Notes under the pieces: generated by a model
Seen by the model: the letters and a program-made list of their open reading frames with translations, nothing else
Databases searched by the model: none
What the model was told of the DNA's origin: nothing
Program-made: the position numbers and the translations under genes
Shown here: piece by piece, positions 41,802 to 50,039 of the stretch
Layout: each line of letters opens with the position of its first letter
How positions within the stretch are numbered: position 1 is the first letter of the stretch
NCBI RefSeq assembly: GCF_011045015.1
Contig: NZ_JAAKZY010000061.1
Span: forward strand, 1 to 50,342
Direction of reading: 5' to 3'
DNA length: 50,342 nucleotides
Source: Streptomyces scabichelini
GTDB taxonomy: Bacteria > Actinomycetota > Actinomycetes > Streptomycetales > Streptomycetaceae

Positions 41802-42940
41802 AACGGATCGTCGTGGTCGGTGGATCCATCGCCGCGGTCACGGCGGCGCAGAGCCTGCGTACCGAGGGCTACGACGGCCAGGTGACCGTGCTCTCCGAGG
41901 AGCCTCATCCGCCCTACTCGCGCGTTCCACTCTCGAAAGGCGTGCTGGCAGGGCGGGAGTCCGTGGAGTCGGCTCTGCTGCCGCCCCCGAGCGAGGACAT
42001 CGAGTTCCGTACCGGAGCACGGGCCGTGCGGCTCGACACGCGCGGCCGTCGGGTGACAACGGCCAACGGCACCGACATACCGTACGACGGCCTGGTGATC
42101 GCCACCGGTGCCCGGGCACGCCGCCTCACCGGCGACAGTGACCTGGTGGTGCGCACCCTGGACGACGCCTCGACCCTCGCCGCCCGGCTGGCCGCGGCCC
42201 ACAGCACGATCGTGCTGGGCGGTGGCTTCCTCGGCATGGAGGTCGCCAGCACCTGCCGCGCCCTCGGTCTGGAGGTCACCGTCGTCGACCTCGTACCGCC
42301 GCTGCTCAGGCTGCTCGGTCCGTGGGTGGCCGATCTCGCCGTCGCGGCCGCCCGTGATCACGGCATACGGATCCGGGTCGCACCGGACGGCGTCGACGTG
42401 CTCGACGAACACCGCGTGCGCTGCGGCGATTCGGTCCTGACGGCCGACGTGATCGTCTGCGCGGCCGGTGATGTGCCCAACACCGACTGGTTGGAGGACT
42501 CCGGCCTGGCCCTGGACGCGGGCGGCGGCCTCGTCGTCGACGCATGCTGCCGCGTCGCTCCCGGCATCGTCGCCGCCGGAGACGTCGCATCTCGCCAGGG
42601 ACGCCGAACACCCCACTGGACCAACGCCGTTGAGCAGGGGCGTACGGCCGCGGCAAGCCTGCTGCACGGCGAGTCGGTGCGCCCGTACCGACCGGACCCC
42701 TACTTCTGGACCGAGCAGTCCGGACTCGACATCAAGATCAGCGGCGAACTCCCGCTCACTGGAACCCCCGAAGTCCTGGCCGGATCGGTGGACGACCGCT
42801 GTGCGCTGCTGAGATGGCGCCATGACGGGGGTACGGCAACCGCCGTGGCCGTCAATCATCGACTCCCCGTCATCAAACTCAAGCGCCTTGGCGCCGGAGT
42901 ACCGACGCCAGTCCCGGCCCGTACGAGAGCCCGTACGTAA
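41798..42940 (+). CDS. FAD-dependent ferredoxin reductase
   Basis: NAD(P)H:ferredoxin reductase of the putidaredoxin-reductase type, 380 aa. FAD motif VVVGGSIAAVTAAQSLR at residues 4-20 (GxSxAA form), PPYSRVPLSKGVL, LVIATGARARRL, the NAD motif IVLGGGFLGMEVAS (about 140-153) and the C-terminal FAD stretch GIVAAGDVASR. GTG 41798 overlaps the ferredoxin stop. Together the two genes make a class I P450 electron chain. The protein is a little short of the usual 400-420 aa, at the C-terminus. Confidence 0.9.
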   Translation: MKRIVVVGGSIAAVTAAQSLRTEGYDGQVTVLSEEPHPPYSRVPLSKGVLAGRESVESALLPPPSEDIEFRTGARAVRLDTRGRRVTTANGTDIPYDGLVIATGARARRLTGDSDLVVRTLDDASTLAARLAAAHSTIVLGGGFLGMEVASTCRALGLEVTVVDLVPPLLRLLGPWVADLAVAAARDHGIRIRVAPDGVDVLDEHRVRCGDSVLTADVIVCAAGDVPNTDWLEDSGLALDAGGGLVVDACCRVAPGIVAAGDVASRQGRRTPHWTNAVEQGRTAAASLLHGESVRPYRPDPYFWTEQSGLDIKISGELPLTGTPEVLAGSVDDRCALLRWRHDGGTATAVAVNHRLPVIKLKRLGAGVPTPVPARTRART

Positions 42941-42950
42941 GGACCTGACC

Positions 42951-43040
42951 ATGACTCACCCGCGCCTTGCCCCCTACGATCCGCTCTCCCCCGCCCGCCA
43001 AGCCGATCATCGGCGCCTCAGCCTTCGAGCGGCCCTCTGA
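42951..43040 (+). pseudogene. Truncated gene start, possibly a P450 N-terminus
   Basis: ATG lies 10 bp after the reductase stop and reads MTHPRLAPYDPLSPARQADH before stopping at 29 codons. The YDPLSPARQAD segment resembles the start of bacterial P450s, where a P450 would be expected behind ferredoxin and reductase. It is too short for a firm assignment. The most likely explanation is a deletion that removed the rest of the gene. Confidence 0.35.
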
Positions 43041-43058
43041 GACGGCGTCGGCGCAATC

Positions 43059-43817
43059 ATGCCAACCTCGAATGAACCGGGCCGCAGCAGCACGAGCCGT
43101 GTTTTCGCGATTCTGAACGCCTGCCGGCGCAGCCCCGCCCCGATGACGCTCACCGAAATCTCACGCCGGTCGGGGATCCCGGTGGCGACCGCCCACCGAC
43201 TGTCACGGGAGCTGATAGCCGAGGGCGCCCTGGAGCGGAACGACGACGGTAGCCTCCAGATCGGTATCGGGCTGTGGGAACTGGGCTCCGCCGCACCGCG
43301 ACAGCGTGGCCTCCGCCGCGCGGCACGCCCGGTCATGCAGTCGCTGGCGGGCCATACCCGCACGGTCGTTCATCTGGCCGTCGCCGGCCATCACGAGGCA
43401 GTGTGCGTCGACAAGGTCGCCGGGCCCCGGGCGGTCGCGAATGTGGCGGAGGTGGCCGGCAGCCTCCCGCTGCATGCGACCGGTGTGGGAAAGGTGATCC
43501 TCGCCTACTCGGACGACCCGGACCTCTGCGCCGTCCTGCAGTGCACGTCGCTGCGCCGGTACACGGCACGGACCATCGCCGGTCCCGGCCGGCTGGCAGC
43601 CGAGCTGGCCGGGGTACGGGATGCGCGGGTCGGCTACTCGTGGGGTGAGCTGACAGTCGGAACGGCATCGGTCGCCGCGCCTGTCTTCGACGCCGAGGGC
43701 CGGTTCGTCGCGGCACTCGGAGTTCTGGCTCCGGAAGCGGAGCAGGTGGACCGGCTGGCACCCGAGGTACGCAGAGCCGCGGATGCCATCTCACGGCGCC
43801 TTCCCGCCAACGCCTGA
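43059..43817 (+). CDS. IclR-family transcriptional regulator
   Basis: Regulator of 252 aa. Winged helix: TSRVFAILNACRRSP, then MTLTEISRRSGIPVATAHRL at about 29-48; effector domain with LPLHATGVGKVILAYSDDPDL and GTASVAAPVFDAEGRFVAAL. It follows the ferredoxin reductase on the same strand, with the truncated frame between them, so it probably belongs to that operon. No repeated operator that could be assigned to it was found; GACAAACTTTTGTC at 41365 is one candidate. Confidence 0.87.
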   Translation: MPTSNEPGRSSTSRVFAILNACRRSPAPMTLTEISRRSGIPVATAHRLSRELIAEGALERNDDGSLQIGIGLWELGSAAPRQRGLRRAARPVMQSLAGHTRTVVHLAVAGHHEAVCVDKVAGPRAVANVAEVAGSLPLHATGVGKVILAYSDDPDLCAVLQCTSLRRYTARTIAGPGRLAAELAGVRDARVGYSWGELTVGTASVAAPVFDAEGRFVAALGVLAPEAEQVDRLAPEVRRAADAISRRLPANA

Positions 43818-43823
43818 TGTTCC

Positions 43824-43849
43824 TTGAGGTCTGGATTTGAGGTCTGGAT
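43824..43849 (+). repeat. 13-bp perfect tandem duplication
   Basis: TTGAGGTCTGGAT occurs twice without a gap (43824-43836 and 43837-43849), just after the IclR stop. It looks like a recent replication slippage event. Confidence 0.8.
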
Positions 43850-43944
43850 TTCGATGATCGAAAGGCTCGCTGGCGTCGGTCGGCGAGCCCGGTCAAAAGT
43901 GGCCCCGTGACAAGGATGAGGCGCTGTACCGCGGCATTGACCCT

Positions 43945-44817
43945 ATGAAAAGCACCTGGAACATCAGCCAGATGCCCGACCTGACCGGCCGAACGGCAGT
44001 CGTCACCGGCGCGAACAGCGGCCTGGGCATCCCTACAGCCCAGGCGCTGGGCAAGGCAGGCGCGCACGTGGTGCTCGCCGTGCGCGACCTCGACAAGGGC
44101 AGACAGGCCGCGGCCACGGTCCCTGGCAGCCATGAGGTCCGCCACCTCGACCTCGCCGACCTTTCGTCGGTGCGTCAGTTCGCCGCCTCCTGGGACGGCG
44201 ATCTGGACCTGCTGATCAACAACGCGGGCGTGATGATGGCTCCCGAGGGGCGCACCAAGGACGGCTTCGAGACGCATTTCGGCACCAACCACCTCGGCCA
44301 CTTCGCGCTCACCAATCTGCTGCTGCCGCACATCACCGACCGTGTCGTGACGGTCTCCGCCGCTGCGCACCGGTGGGTGAGCGGAATCAACTTCGACAAC
44401 CCGGACCTCAGCGGCGCCTACAACTCCCGGCAGGCATACGGCCAGTCGAAGCTGGCAAACCTGCTCTTCACGCTTGAGCTGCAGCGGCGGCTCAGCGAGA
44501 TCGGATCGCCTGTGCGTGCGCTCGCCGCGCATCCCGGCCTCGCGGCGACAGACCTGCTGCGCACCCCGAAACCGGTGCTGCGCATGTTCATCCGGGTGGT
44601 CGCGCAGAGCGCTGAGGCCGGTGCCCTGCCGACGCTCTTCGCCGCGACCCAGGATCTTCCCGGTGCGAGTTACGTCGGGCCGGACGGACTGTCCGGGATG
44701 CGCGGCGGCCCAACCCTGGTCAGCCCTACCGCGGCCGCGAGCGATCCGGCGGCGGCTGAACGCCTGTGGGCGCTGTCCGAGGAACTGACCGACACTGGCT
44801 TCGCCATGAGTCCTTAG
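43945..44817 (+). CDS. Short-chain dehydrogenase (retinol-dehydrogenase-like)
   Basis: SDR of 290 aa of the long WW-domain/retinol dehydrogenase-like group. TGANSGLGIPTAQALG at about 20-35, LAVRDLDKGRQA, LLINNAGVMMAPEGRT, FGTNHLGHFALTNLL, catalytic Ser in VVTVSAAAHR and the AYGQSKLANLLF Tyr/Lys pair. The LAVR segment favours NADP(H). It stands between an IclR gene and an aldehyde dehydrogenase remnant on the opposite strand. The substrate is unknown, probably a lipophilic alcohol or ketone. Confidence 0.87.
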   Translation: MKSTWNISQMPDLTGRTAVVTGANSGLGIPTAQALGKAGAHVVLAVRDLDKGRQAAATVPGSHEVRHLDLADLSSVRQFAASWDGDLDLLINNAGVMMAPEGRTKDGFETHFGTNHLGHFALTNLLLPHITDRVVTVSAAAHRWVSGINFDNPDLSGAYNSRQAYGQSKLANLLFTLELQRRLSEIGSPVRALAAHPGLAATDLLRTPKPVLRMFIRVVAQSAEAGALPTLFAATQDLPGASYVGPDGLSGMRGGPTLVSPTAAASDPAAAERLWALSEELTDTGFAMSP

Positions 44818-44854
44818 CCCGATCCGCCGATGAACCAAAGCGTGTCCCATCATC

Positions 44855-45173
44855 GCGATCGCTCGTACGCCGAGGATCAGTGGTGCGTTCCAGGGCGCGA
44901 TGCCGACCACCACTCCGGCCGGCTGCCGGATCGCCAGTGCGGTCAGCCCGGGCACGTCGGACGGGATCACTTCACCGCCCGCGGAGTACGCCTGTGCGGC
45001 GGCCTCGGCGAGTATGCGTCCGCTGAAGACGCAGCCGCCACTCGGGCAATCGGTTGTCCGGTCAGGGCCTGAGCCGTCTCTACGTACCGGCCGCCTTCTG
45101 CCGGCAGCCACTTACCTCCGATGAACAGGTCAGAGGTCGAGAGGCCGGCAGGCGCGCGATCGGTGGTTGGCAC
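44855..45173 (-). pseudogene. Aldehyde dehydrogenase remnant (paralog of 15552-17042)
   Basis: A GTG start at 45173 with GAGGAG upstream reads TSDLFIGGKWLPAEGGRYVE and TAQALTGQPIARVAAASSAD, matching the N-terminus of the intact dehydrogenase. Around 45010 about 75-80 codons are missing and the frame changes; the sequence then continues ILAEAAAQAYSAGGEVIPSD and VVGIAPWNAPLILGVRAI before homology ends near 44855. The catalytic domain, with Glu and Cys, is gone. It is a duplicated gene inactivated by an internal deletion and 3' loss. Confidence 0.8.
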
Positions 45174-45265
45174 GGCGTCTCCTCGTCGAGATCGGCTGCC
45201 GGCCGCGGTGGCGGGCAGTCTCCCGTGAATCCGGTACGGGCTGGACCACCTGCGACGTCAAGGCG

Positions 45266-46012
45266 TCAGCGGCGTGTGAGTCCTCCGTCGACGGCGAGGA
45301 TCTGGCCGGTGATGAACGCGGCTTCGTCGCCGGCGAGGAATGCCACCGTGTTGGCGACGTCCGCCGACGTCTGACGCCGCTTCAGATTCTGCATCTGTAC
45401 GGTCATGTCGAAGAATTCCTCACCAGCGCTCCGGAGTGCCGTGGCCGTCGGGACCAGACCGGGGGCGACCGCGTTGACCGTGACATCGTGTTTCGCCAGG
45501 TTCGCCGCCAGCACATTGGTAAGCCCGTTGAGGGCGCCCTTTGAAGAGACGTAAGCGACAAACGGCGGCGGGCTCACCCAGTAACTCCCAGACGTTATGT
45601 TGATCACCCGGCCGGTGTCCGACTGCTTGAGGTCCTCGAGAAAAGCCTTGACCGTCAGGAAGGCTCCGTTCACGTTGACCGCGAAGACCCTGTTCCACTG
45701 CTCGAACGTCACGTCGTCGATGTCGGCGAACGGCACGATACCCGCGTTGTTCACGACGATGTCGATCCGGCCCAGCGCATACCGGACCTCCGCGGCGAAG
45801 GCATTCACCTGCGCCTCGTCGGAGACGTCGACCTTCGTACTGAAGAACCGGCGGCCGTTCCCCTCGACGAACCCCTGCGTATCGTCCGCCGCGTCGAAAT
45901 CGGCGACCGCGATATCGGCGCCTTCGGACGACAACTTCCTGGCGATCTCCTGACCGATCCCGGCACTGCCGCCGGTCACCACAGCAATTCTTCCCGCAAG
46001 ACGTCCCGCCAT
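45266..46012 (-). CDS. Short-chain dehydrogenase/reductase
   Basis: SDR of 248 aa. TGGSAGIGQEIARKL at about 13-27, the Asp in VADFDAAD indicating NAD(H), NNAGIVPFADIDD, catalytic Ser in NITSGSYWVSPPP, and YVSSKGALNG for Tyr/Lys; it ends ITGQILAVDGGLTRR. ATG 46012 follows AAGGAG; upstream frame is not family-like. It lies downstream of the gap before the TetR gene and upstream of the broken aldehyde dehydrogenase on the same strand, so the two once may have formed an alcohol-to-acid pair. Confidence 0.88.
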   Translation of the reverse strand: MAGRLAGRIAVVTGGSAGIGQEIARKLSSEGADIAVADFDAADDTQGFVEGNGRRFFSTKVDVSDEAQVNAFAAEVRYALGRIDIVVNNAGIVPFADIDDVTFEQWNRVFAVNVNGAFLTVKAFLEDLKQSDTGRVINITSGSYWVSPPPFVAYVSSKGALNGLTNVLAANLAKHDVTVNAVAPGLVPTATALRSAGEEFFDMTVQMQNLKRRQTSADVANTVAFLAGDEAAFITGQILAVDGGLTRR

Positions 46013-46686
46013 GACACAACTCCTTTTCCGCGGGCCGGAGATGTCCGTGAGCGTTGCCCGCTCAGCCATCCGCGGCACCTCAAGACCAGTGCTCCGCGCC
46101 CAGCTCCCGGCTCGATCGGGGAGAGAGGCCCAGCGCCGCCCCCACGGCGAACGACGTACCTCGCCCACGTAGCCGGGCATGCGGCGCACCCCCTGACCGA
46201 CCATGGTGCGGGGCTTCCACTCGCGGTGATACGCCGCATTCCGTTCAACGAAAGGCGTACCGGTGCGCCCTCTTCGGCTGACGGCCACGCCGGTCCCGTG
46301 GCTCTTTGAGCAGCAGGGACGCGGCGGGCTGTTCCCGCAGCCGGAGCGTGACGGTGGGAGAGTCGTGACGTGGGCGGAGGCGCTGGCCGTCTGCCTACCG
46401 GGACCTGTGAACGAGGCCCCCGCAGTCACGCCGGCCCCGGCGACCGGAGACACCGCCGCCGTCGGACCGGCAGAGGCCGTGAAGTTCGAAGCCAAGGCCG
46501 CCGGACCGGCTGCGATGCGCCGCCTGCTGCCCCCGAAATGCATCGTCGTGCGCAGCGGTGGAGCCATCGACGCGTGGCGGCCTTCCCCCGGCACGCGGCA
46601 CTCCGTTCGTCATCCGGGCCGCCACCACGCGAGTGTGGTTGAGGAGCGGGCCGGTTGGCAGCCGGCCCATCTACAGCCGGGCGCCG
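46013..46686. other. Intergenic region without a recognised gene
   Basis: About 670 bp. A plus-strand frame at 46263-46823 and several minus-strand frames are open but contain no motif or good ribosome site, and the plus frame runs into the TetR coding region. It may hold decayed sequence; nothing can be assigned. Confidence 0.35.
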
Positions 46687-47415
46687 TCAGCTGCCGGGCT
46701 GATCCCCGTCCTGCGCCTCATCGACGCCGCGAGAGGGGACCATCCGACTCCCCGGTCCCTCCTCGGGGGTTTCGGCGAGCGCGTACATCACGCGCGCCAG
46801 CTGTTCGGCGTAGCGGTCGATGAACTCGGGGGAAGCCGGGTCCGCGCCGGTGACGGCGGCGGCCAGCTGCGGCAGCACTTCCGGCGCGATCGCCGCGGCG
46901 AAGAATGCAAGGGTCAACGCGCCGACATCGAGATCGGCGCGGATTTCGCCCCTGGCCTGCCTGTTCCGGGTTTCGTCGACGACGTCGAGCAGGCGGTTCG
47001 CCCATGCCTCGGGGGGAGTGGGTTTGCCGTCGAGTTCGGCGCGGACCAGCGTGCGGACGATCGGCACCTTGTCGTCGTGGTCCCAGCGCACATAGTCCCG
47101 GACGATCTCGGCGAACGTCTCCGCGCCGCTCATCATGTTGGCGCCCTTGGTGATCCAGCGCTCCGTGAGGGCGTCGTAGAGGCCCTTCTTGCCGCCGAAA
47201 TGGTAGGTGATCAGCGAATGGTTCACTCCGGCCGCGGCGGCGATCCGCTCGACACGTGCCCCCTTGAAGCCGTGCTTGCCGAACTCCTCGTTCGCCGCGT
47301 CCATGATGCTCTGGCGGGTGCGTTCGGGATCGTGTCGACGGCGGGGATCGGCCGGGCGCCGATGCGGCTTGCGCCGCCCTGCGGGGTCGGGGGCGTGCTC
47401 GTCCTTGTCGATCAC
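46687..47415 (-). CDS. TetR-family transcriptional regulator
   Basis: Regulator of 242 aa. A basic tail (RRKPHRRPADPRRRHDPE) precedes the HTH: RTRQSIMDAANEEFGKHGFK, then ARVERIAAAAGVNHSLITYHFGGKKGLYDAL at about 53-83. The C-terminal domain fits the TetR_C group that binds hydrophobic ligands. GTG 47415 was chosen as the nearest start compatible with the tail; it is not certain. It lies downstream of the P450/reductase genes on the same strand and may control them or the SDR at 45266. Confidence 0.84.
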   Translation of the reverse strand: MIDKDEHAPDPAGRRKPHRRPADPRRRHDPERTRQSIMDAANEEFGKHGFKGARVERIAAAAGVNHSLITYHFGGKKGLYDALTERWITKGANMMSGAETFAEIVRDYVRWDHDDKVPIVRTLVRAELDGKPTPPEAWANRLLDVVDETRNRQARGEIRADLDVGALTLAFFAAAIAPEVLPQLAAAVTGADPASPEFIDRYAEQLARVMYALAETPEEGPGSRMVPSRGVDEAQDGDQPGS

Positions 47416-47684
47416 CTTTCGAATATAGCCTTCCTTCCGGCTCCGCCTGTCCCGAGCGGGACCACAAGCGCGCACAGCGAAGCGCCGGTGCCGCCACTCA
47501 GGGACAGGAACACGTCACGGTGGTCGACAGGCCCGTCGCTCTGCAGGACGGTGCCGTCGGCGAGGGTCATTTTCTGCCGCGCGTTGTGGGTGTTGAAGCA
47601 GTACCAGGGCCGCCCGCGCTGAACAGGCGCGGCTGGGACATTGCTGGATTCCCTCACTTTCCGCAGAGATGATGCGATGGCTGA
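47416..47684. other. Gap with an unassigned short frame
   Basis: A minus-strand frame (47412-47657) reads RPWYCFNTHNARQKMTLADG followed by TVLQSDGPVDHRDVFLSLSG. This looks protein-like rather than random, but I cannot match it to a family and its start is unclear. It may be a remnant. Confidence 0.3.
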
Positions 47685-48899
47685 TCAAGCAGCCGGCTGG
47701 ACGCGCACGGGCAGGGACGCCCATGAGCGCAGGGTGTTGTTGGGGTGGCGGTGCGGTGTTCCGGTGAGTTCGATCCGCTCGACGCGTCGGACCAGTGCGG
47801 TCAGCAGTGCCTCGGCCTCCAGTCGGGCCACGTGCTGGCCGATGCACTGGTGGAGGCCCATGCCGAAGCCGACGTGGCCGGAGGGGTCGCGGGTGAGATC
47901 GAAGCGGTCGGGGTCGCTCCAGCGGGCCGGGTCGCGGTTGGCCGCGCCGAGGAACATGAGGATCTTCGTGTCCGCCGGGATGACCGTGCCGGCGATGGTG
48001 ACCTCGGTGGTGGCGGTACGGAAGAAGGTCTGCACCGGTGACTGCCAGCGGACCGCCTCGTCGAACGCGGCCCGCGCCAGCTCGGGCCGCTCCCGCAGCC
48101 GTTGCCACTCCTCGGGGTAGGTGGCGAAGGCGTACAGGCAGGCCGCCAGGCCGTGCACGGTGGTGTCGACGCCGGCGGTGAGCAGGGAACGCACCACCAA
48201 CGGCGCCTGTTCGTACGTCAGATCGCCACGGTCGGCGGCGGCCCAGATGGCAGCCCCGAAGCCGTCCTCGGTCAATGCCTCACGTGCGCACTGGGCGTTC
48301 ACCCATGCCGACAGCTCGGCCACCCGGTGCGCGTCCGCCGCGACGAGGTCGTTGCGCGGGCCGAAGGCGTTGAAGGCCATGTTGCCGTACGGCAGGAGGT
48401 TCTCCCGTCCGTCAGGGCCGAGGCCCACCGCGTCCGGGAAGGCCCGCAGCGGGAACGCCTCCGCGAGCGCGGTGAAGCCGTCGAACTCGGTTGTCCGGGC
48501 GAGGAGTTGATCGACCAGGTCTTCGGCCACCGCGTGCCACGTCTCGCGCAGACGACGCAGGGCGGGCGGGGCCAGGATCTCGCGCAGCACACGGCGCGGG
48601 GCGTCGTGCCGGGGCGGGTCGGCCTCCAGCAGCAGACTCGGCGGACGCCACGGCTTCTCGTGCCGGAAGTTGGCCAGACCCACGCCCGAACCCGACTCGA
48701 AGTGCTGCCAGTCCACCAGCGCGGTGTGCACCTGCTCGTAGCGGGCCAGGGCGTGGACGTCGTAGCGCGAGAGGTATACGACCGGACCGGCCTCGCGCAG
48801 GGCCTGGTGCAGCGGTTCGGGGTCCAGAAGGGCCTCGTGCGTGAACGGGTCGGCGTCACTGACGGGCGGCACGACAGCACACTCCAGTGCCTCGGTCAT
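47685..48899 (-). CDS. Cytochrome P450 (CYP199-like)
   Basis: Bacterial P450, 404 aa. Haem loop FGMGLHQCIG with Cys352, I-helix AGVDTT at 242-247, ExxR at Glu281-Arg284. WRPPSLLLEADPPRHDAPR near 84-102, WQSPVQTFFRTAT and the C-terminal NNTLRSWASLPVRV closely follow CYP199A enzymes as recalled, which bind para-substituted benzoates and O-demethylate 4-methoxybenzoate. AAGGAG precedes ATG 48899. The upstream neighbour, 44 bp away, is a phthalate-type reductase with its own ferredoxin domain, so electrons probably come from that single protein instead of the usual ferredoxin/reductase pair. Confidence 0.9.
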   Translation of the reverse strand: MTEALECAVVPPVSDADPFTHEALLDPEPLHQALREAGPVVYLSRYDVHALARYEQVHTALVDWQHFESGSGVGLANFRHEKPWRPPSLLLEADPPRHDAPRRVLREILAPPALRRLRETWHAVAEDLVDQLLARTTEFDGFTALAEAFPLRAFPDAVGLGPDGRENLLPYGNMAFNAFGPRNDLVAADAHRVAELSAWVNAQCAREALTEDGFGAAIWAAADRGDLTYEQAPLVVRSLLTAGVDTTVHGLAACLYAFATYPEEWQRLRERPELARAAFDEAVRWQSPVQTFFRTATTEVTIAGTVIPADTKILMFLGAANRDPARWSDPDRFDLTRDPSGHVGFGMGLHQCIGQHVARLEAEALLTALVRRVERIELTGTPHRHPNNTLRSWASLPVRVQPAA

Positions 48900-48943
48900 G
48901 GCGGCTCCTTGGGAAGTGAAAGTCTTCGAGATCGGAGACCGGC

Positions 48944-49939
48944 TCAGAGATCGAGGACGAGGCGGTCGCCGCAGGAGCGCGACACGCACAGGAACATGCA
49001 GTCGTTCGCGGCCCGTTCATGGTCGGCCAGCACCGAGTCCCGGTGGTCCGGCTGCCCTTCGAGCACCGGTGTCAGACATGTGCCGCAGGTGCCCTGCTCG
49101 CAGGAGGACAGCACGTCGGCGCCGGCGCGGCGGACTGCTTCCAGCACGGAGACGTCCGAAGTGACAGTGACGGTGCGTCCAGTACGGCGCAATTCCACCT
49201 CGAACGGCGTGTCCCGCACCGGCGCGGTCCGCGCGCCGGCGGTGAAGCGCTCGACGCGCAGGGCGTACGGCGGCCAGGGGGCGCACGCCGCTTCGACGGC
49301 GGCGAGCAGCGGGGCGGGGCCGCAGCAGTACACCTTGGTGTCCGGTCGCGGTGTGCCCAGCCAGGCCGCGAGGTCCAGTAGTCCGAGCTCGTCCTGCGGA
49401 ACGATGTGCACCCGCTCGCGGTAGGCCGCCGTCAGCTCCTCGCGAAAGGCCATCGACGACCGCGTACGCCCGCCGTACAGCAACTGCCAGTCCGCGCCGA
49501 GCAGTTCGGCCTGGCGCACCATGGGCAGCAGCGGGGTGATGCCGATGCCGCCCGCGATGAACAGGTACCTCTCCGACGGAACGAGGGGGAAGTGGTTGCG
49601 CGGGCCACCGACCCCGACGCGGTCGCCCTGACGCAGCCGGTCGTGCACGTACGCGGATCCTCCCCCGCTCGCGGGCTCCCGCAGCACCGCGATCCGGTAG
49701 GTGTACGCGTCCCATCGGTCGCCGCACAGCGAGTACTGCCGGGTCGTCCCGTCCGGCAGCACGAGGTCGATGTGGGAACCCGGCGTCCAGTCAGGCAGCC
49801 GGGCGCCGCCCGGGTGGGTGAGGGTGAGTGCTACGACGCCCTCGGCGACGTGCTCCTTCGCGGAGACCGTCAGAGTCGCCGCCGACTTCCCTTTGCCGAT
49901 GCCGGACTGGGCATCCGCAACCACACTGGTTCCGACCAC
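48944..49939 (-). CDS. Phthalate-dioxygenase-type reductase paired with P450
   Basis: Three-domain oxidoreductase, 331 aa: flavin domain with RQYSLCGDR, NAD domain with LFIAGGIGITPLLPMVRQAE and VYCCGPAPLLAAV, and a C-terminal 2Fe-2S domain with SCEQGTCGTC and a fourth Cys in MFLCVS. GTG 49939 follows GGGAGG; upstream residues are not family-like. Such proteins usually serve Rieske oxygenases, but here the next gene is a P450. It is related to, but clearly different from, the reductase at 14036. Confidence 0.9.
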   Translation of the reverse strand: MVGTSVVADAQSGIGKGKSAATLTVSAKEHVAEGVVALTLTHPGGARLPDWTPGSHIDLVLPDGTTRQYSLCGDRWDAYTYRIAVLREPASGGGSAYVHDRLRQGDRVGVGGPRNHFPLVPSERYLFIAGGIGITPLLPMVRQAELLGADWQLLYGGRTRSSMAFREELTAAYRERVHIVPQDELGLLDLAAWLGTPRPDTKVYCCGPAPLLAAVEAACAPWPPYALRVERFTAGARTAPVRDTPFEVELRRTGRTVTVTSDVSVLEAVRRAGADVLSSCEQGTCGTCLTPVLEGQPDHRDSVLADHERAANDCMFLCVSRSCGDRLVLDL

Positions 49940-50005
49940 GTCGTCGCCTCCCGTCGTTGGGTTGCACGCAGGATGCGCGGCGAAGAGGGACGGTCGCGAC
50001 GGCAT

Positions 50006-50020
50006 TCTCAATCAGTGAGA
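50006..50020. promoter_or_regulatory. Palindrome upstream of the reductase-P450 operon
   Basis: TCTCA-ATCAG-TGAGA lies in the 100-bp gap between the IclR gene end and the reductase start. A possible operator; unsupported by further copies. Confidence 0.3.
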
Positions 50021-50039
50021 GACCAACTTCCGACGGCTG

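Noticed and set aside
46263..46823. Plus-strand frame of 186 codons
   Set aside because: No ribosome site or family similarity, and it extends antisense into the TetR gene.
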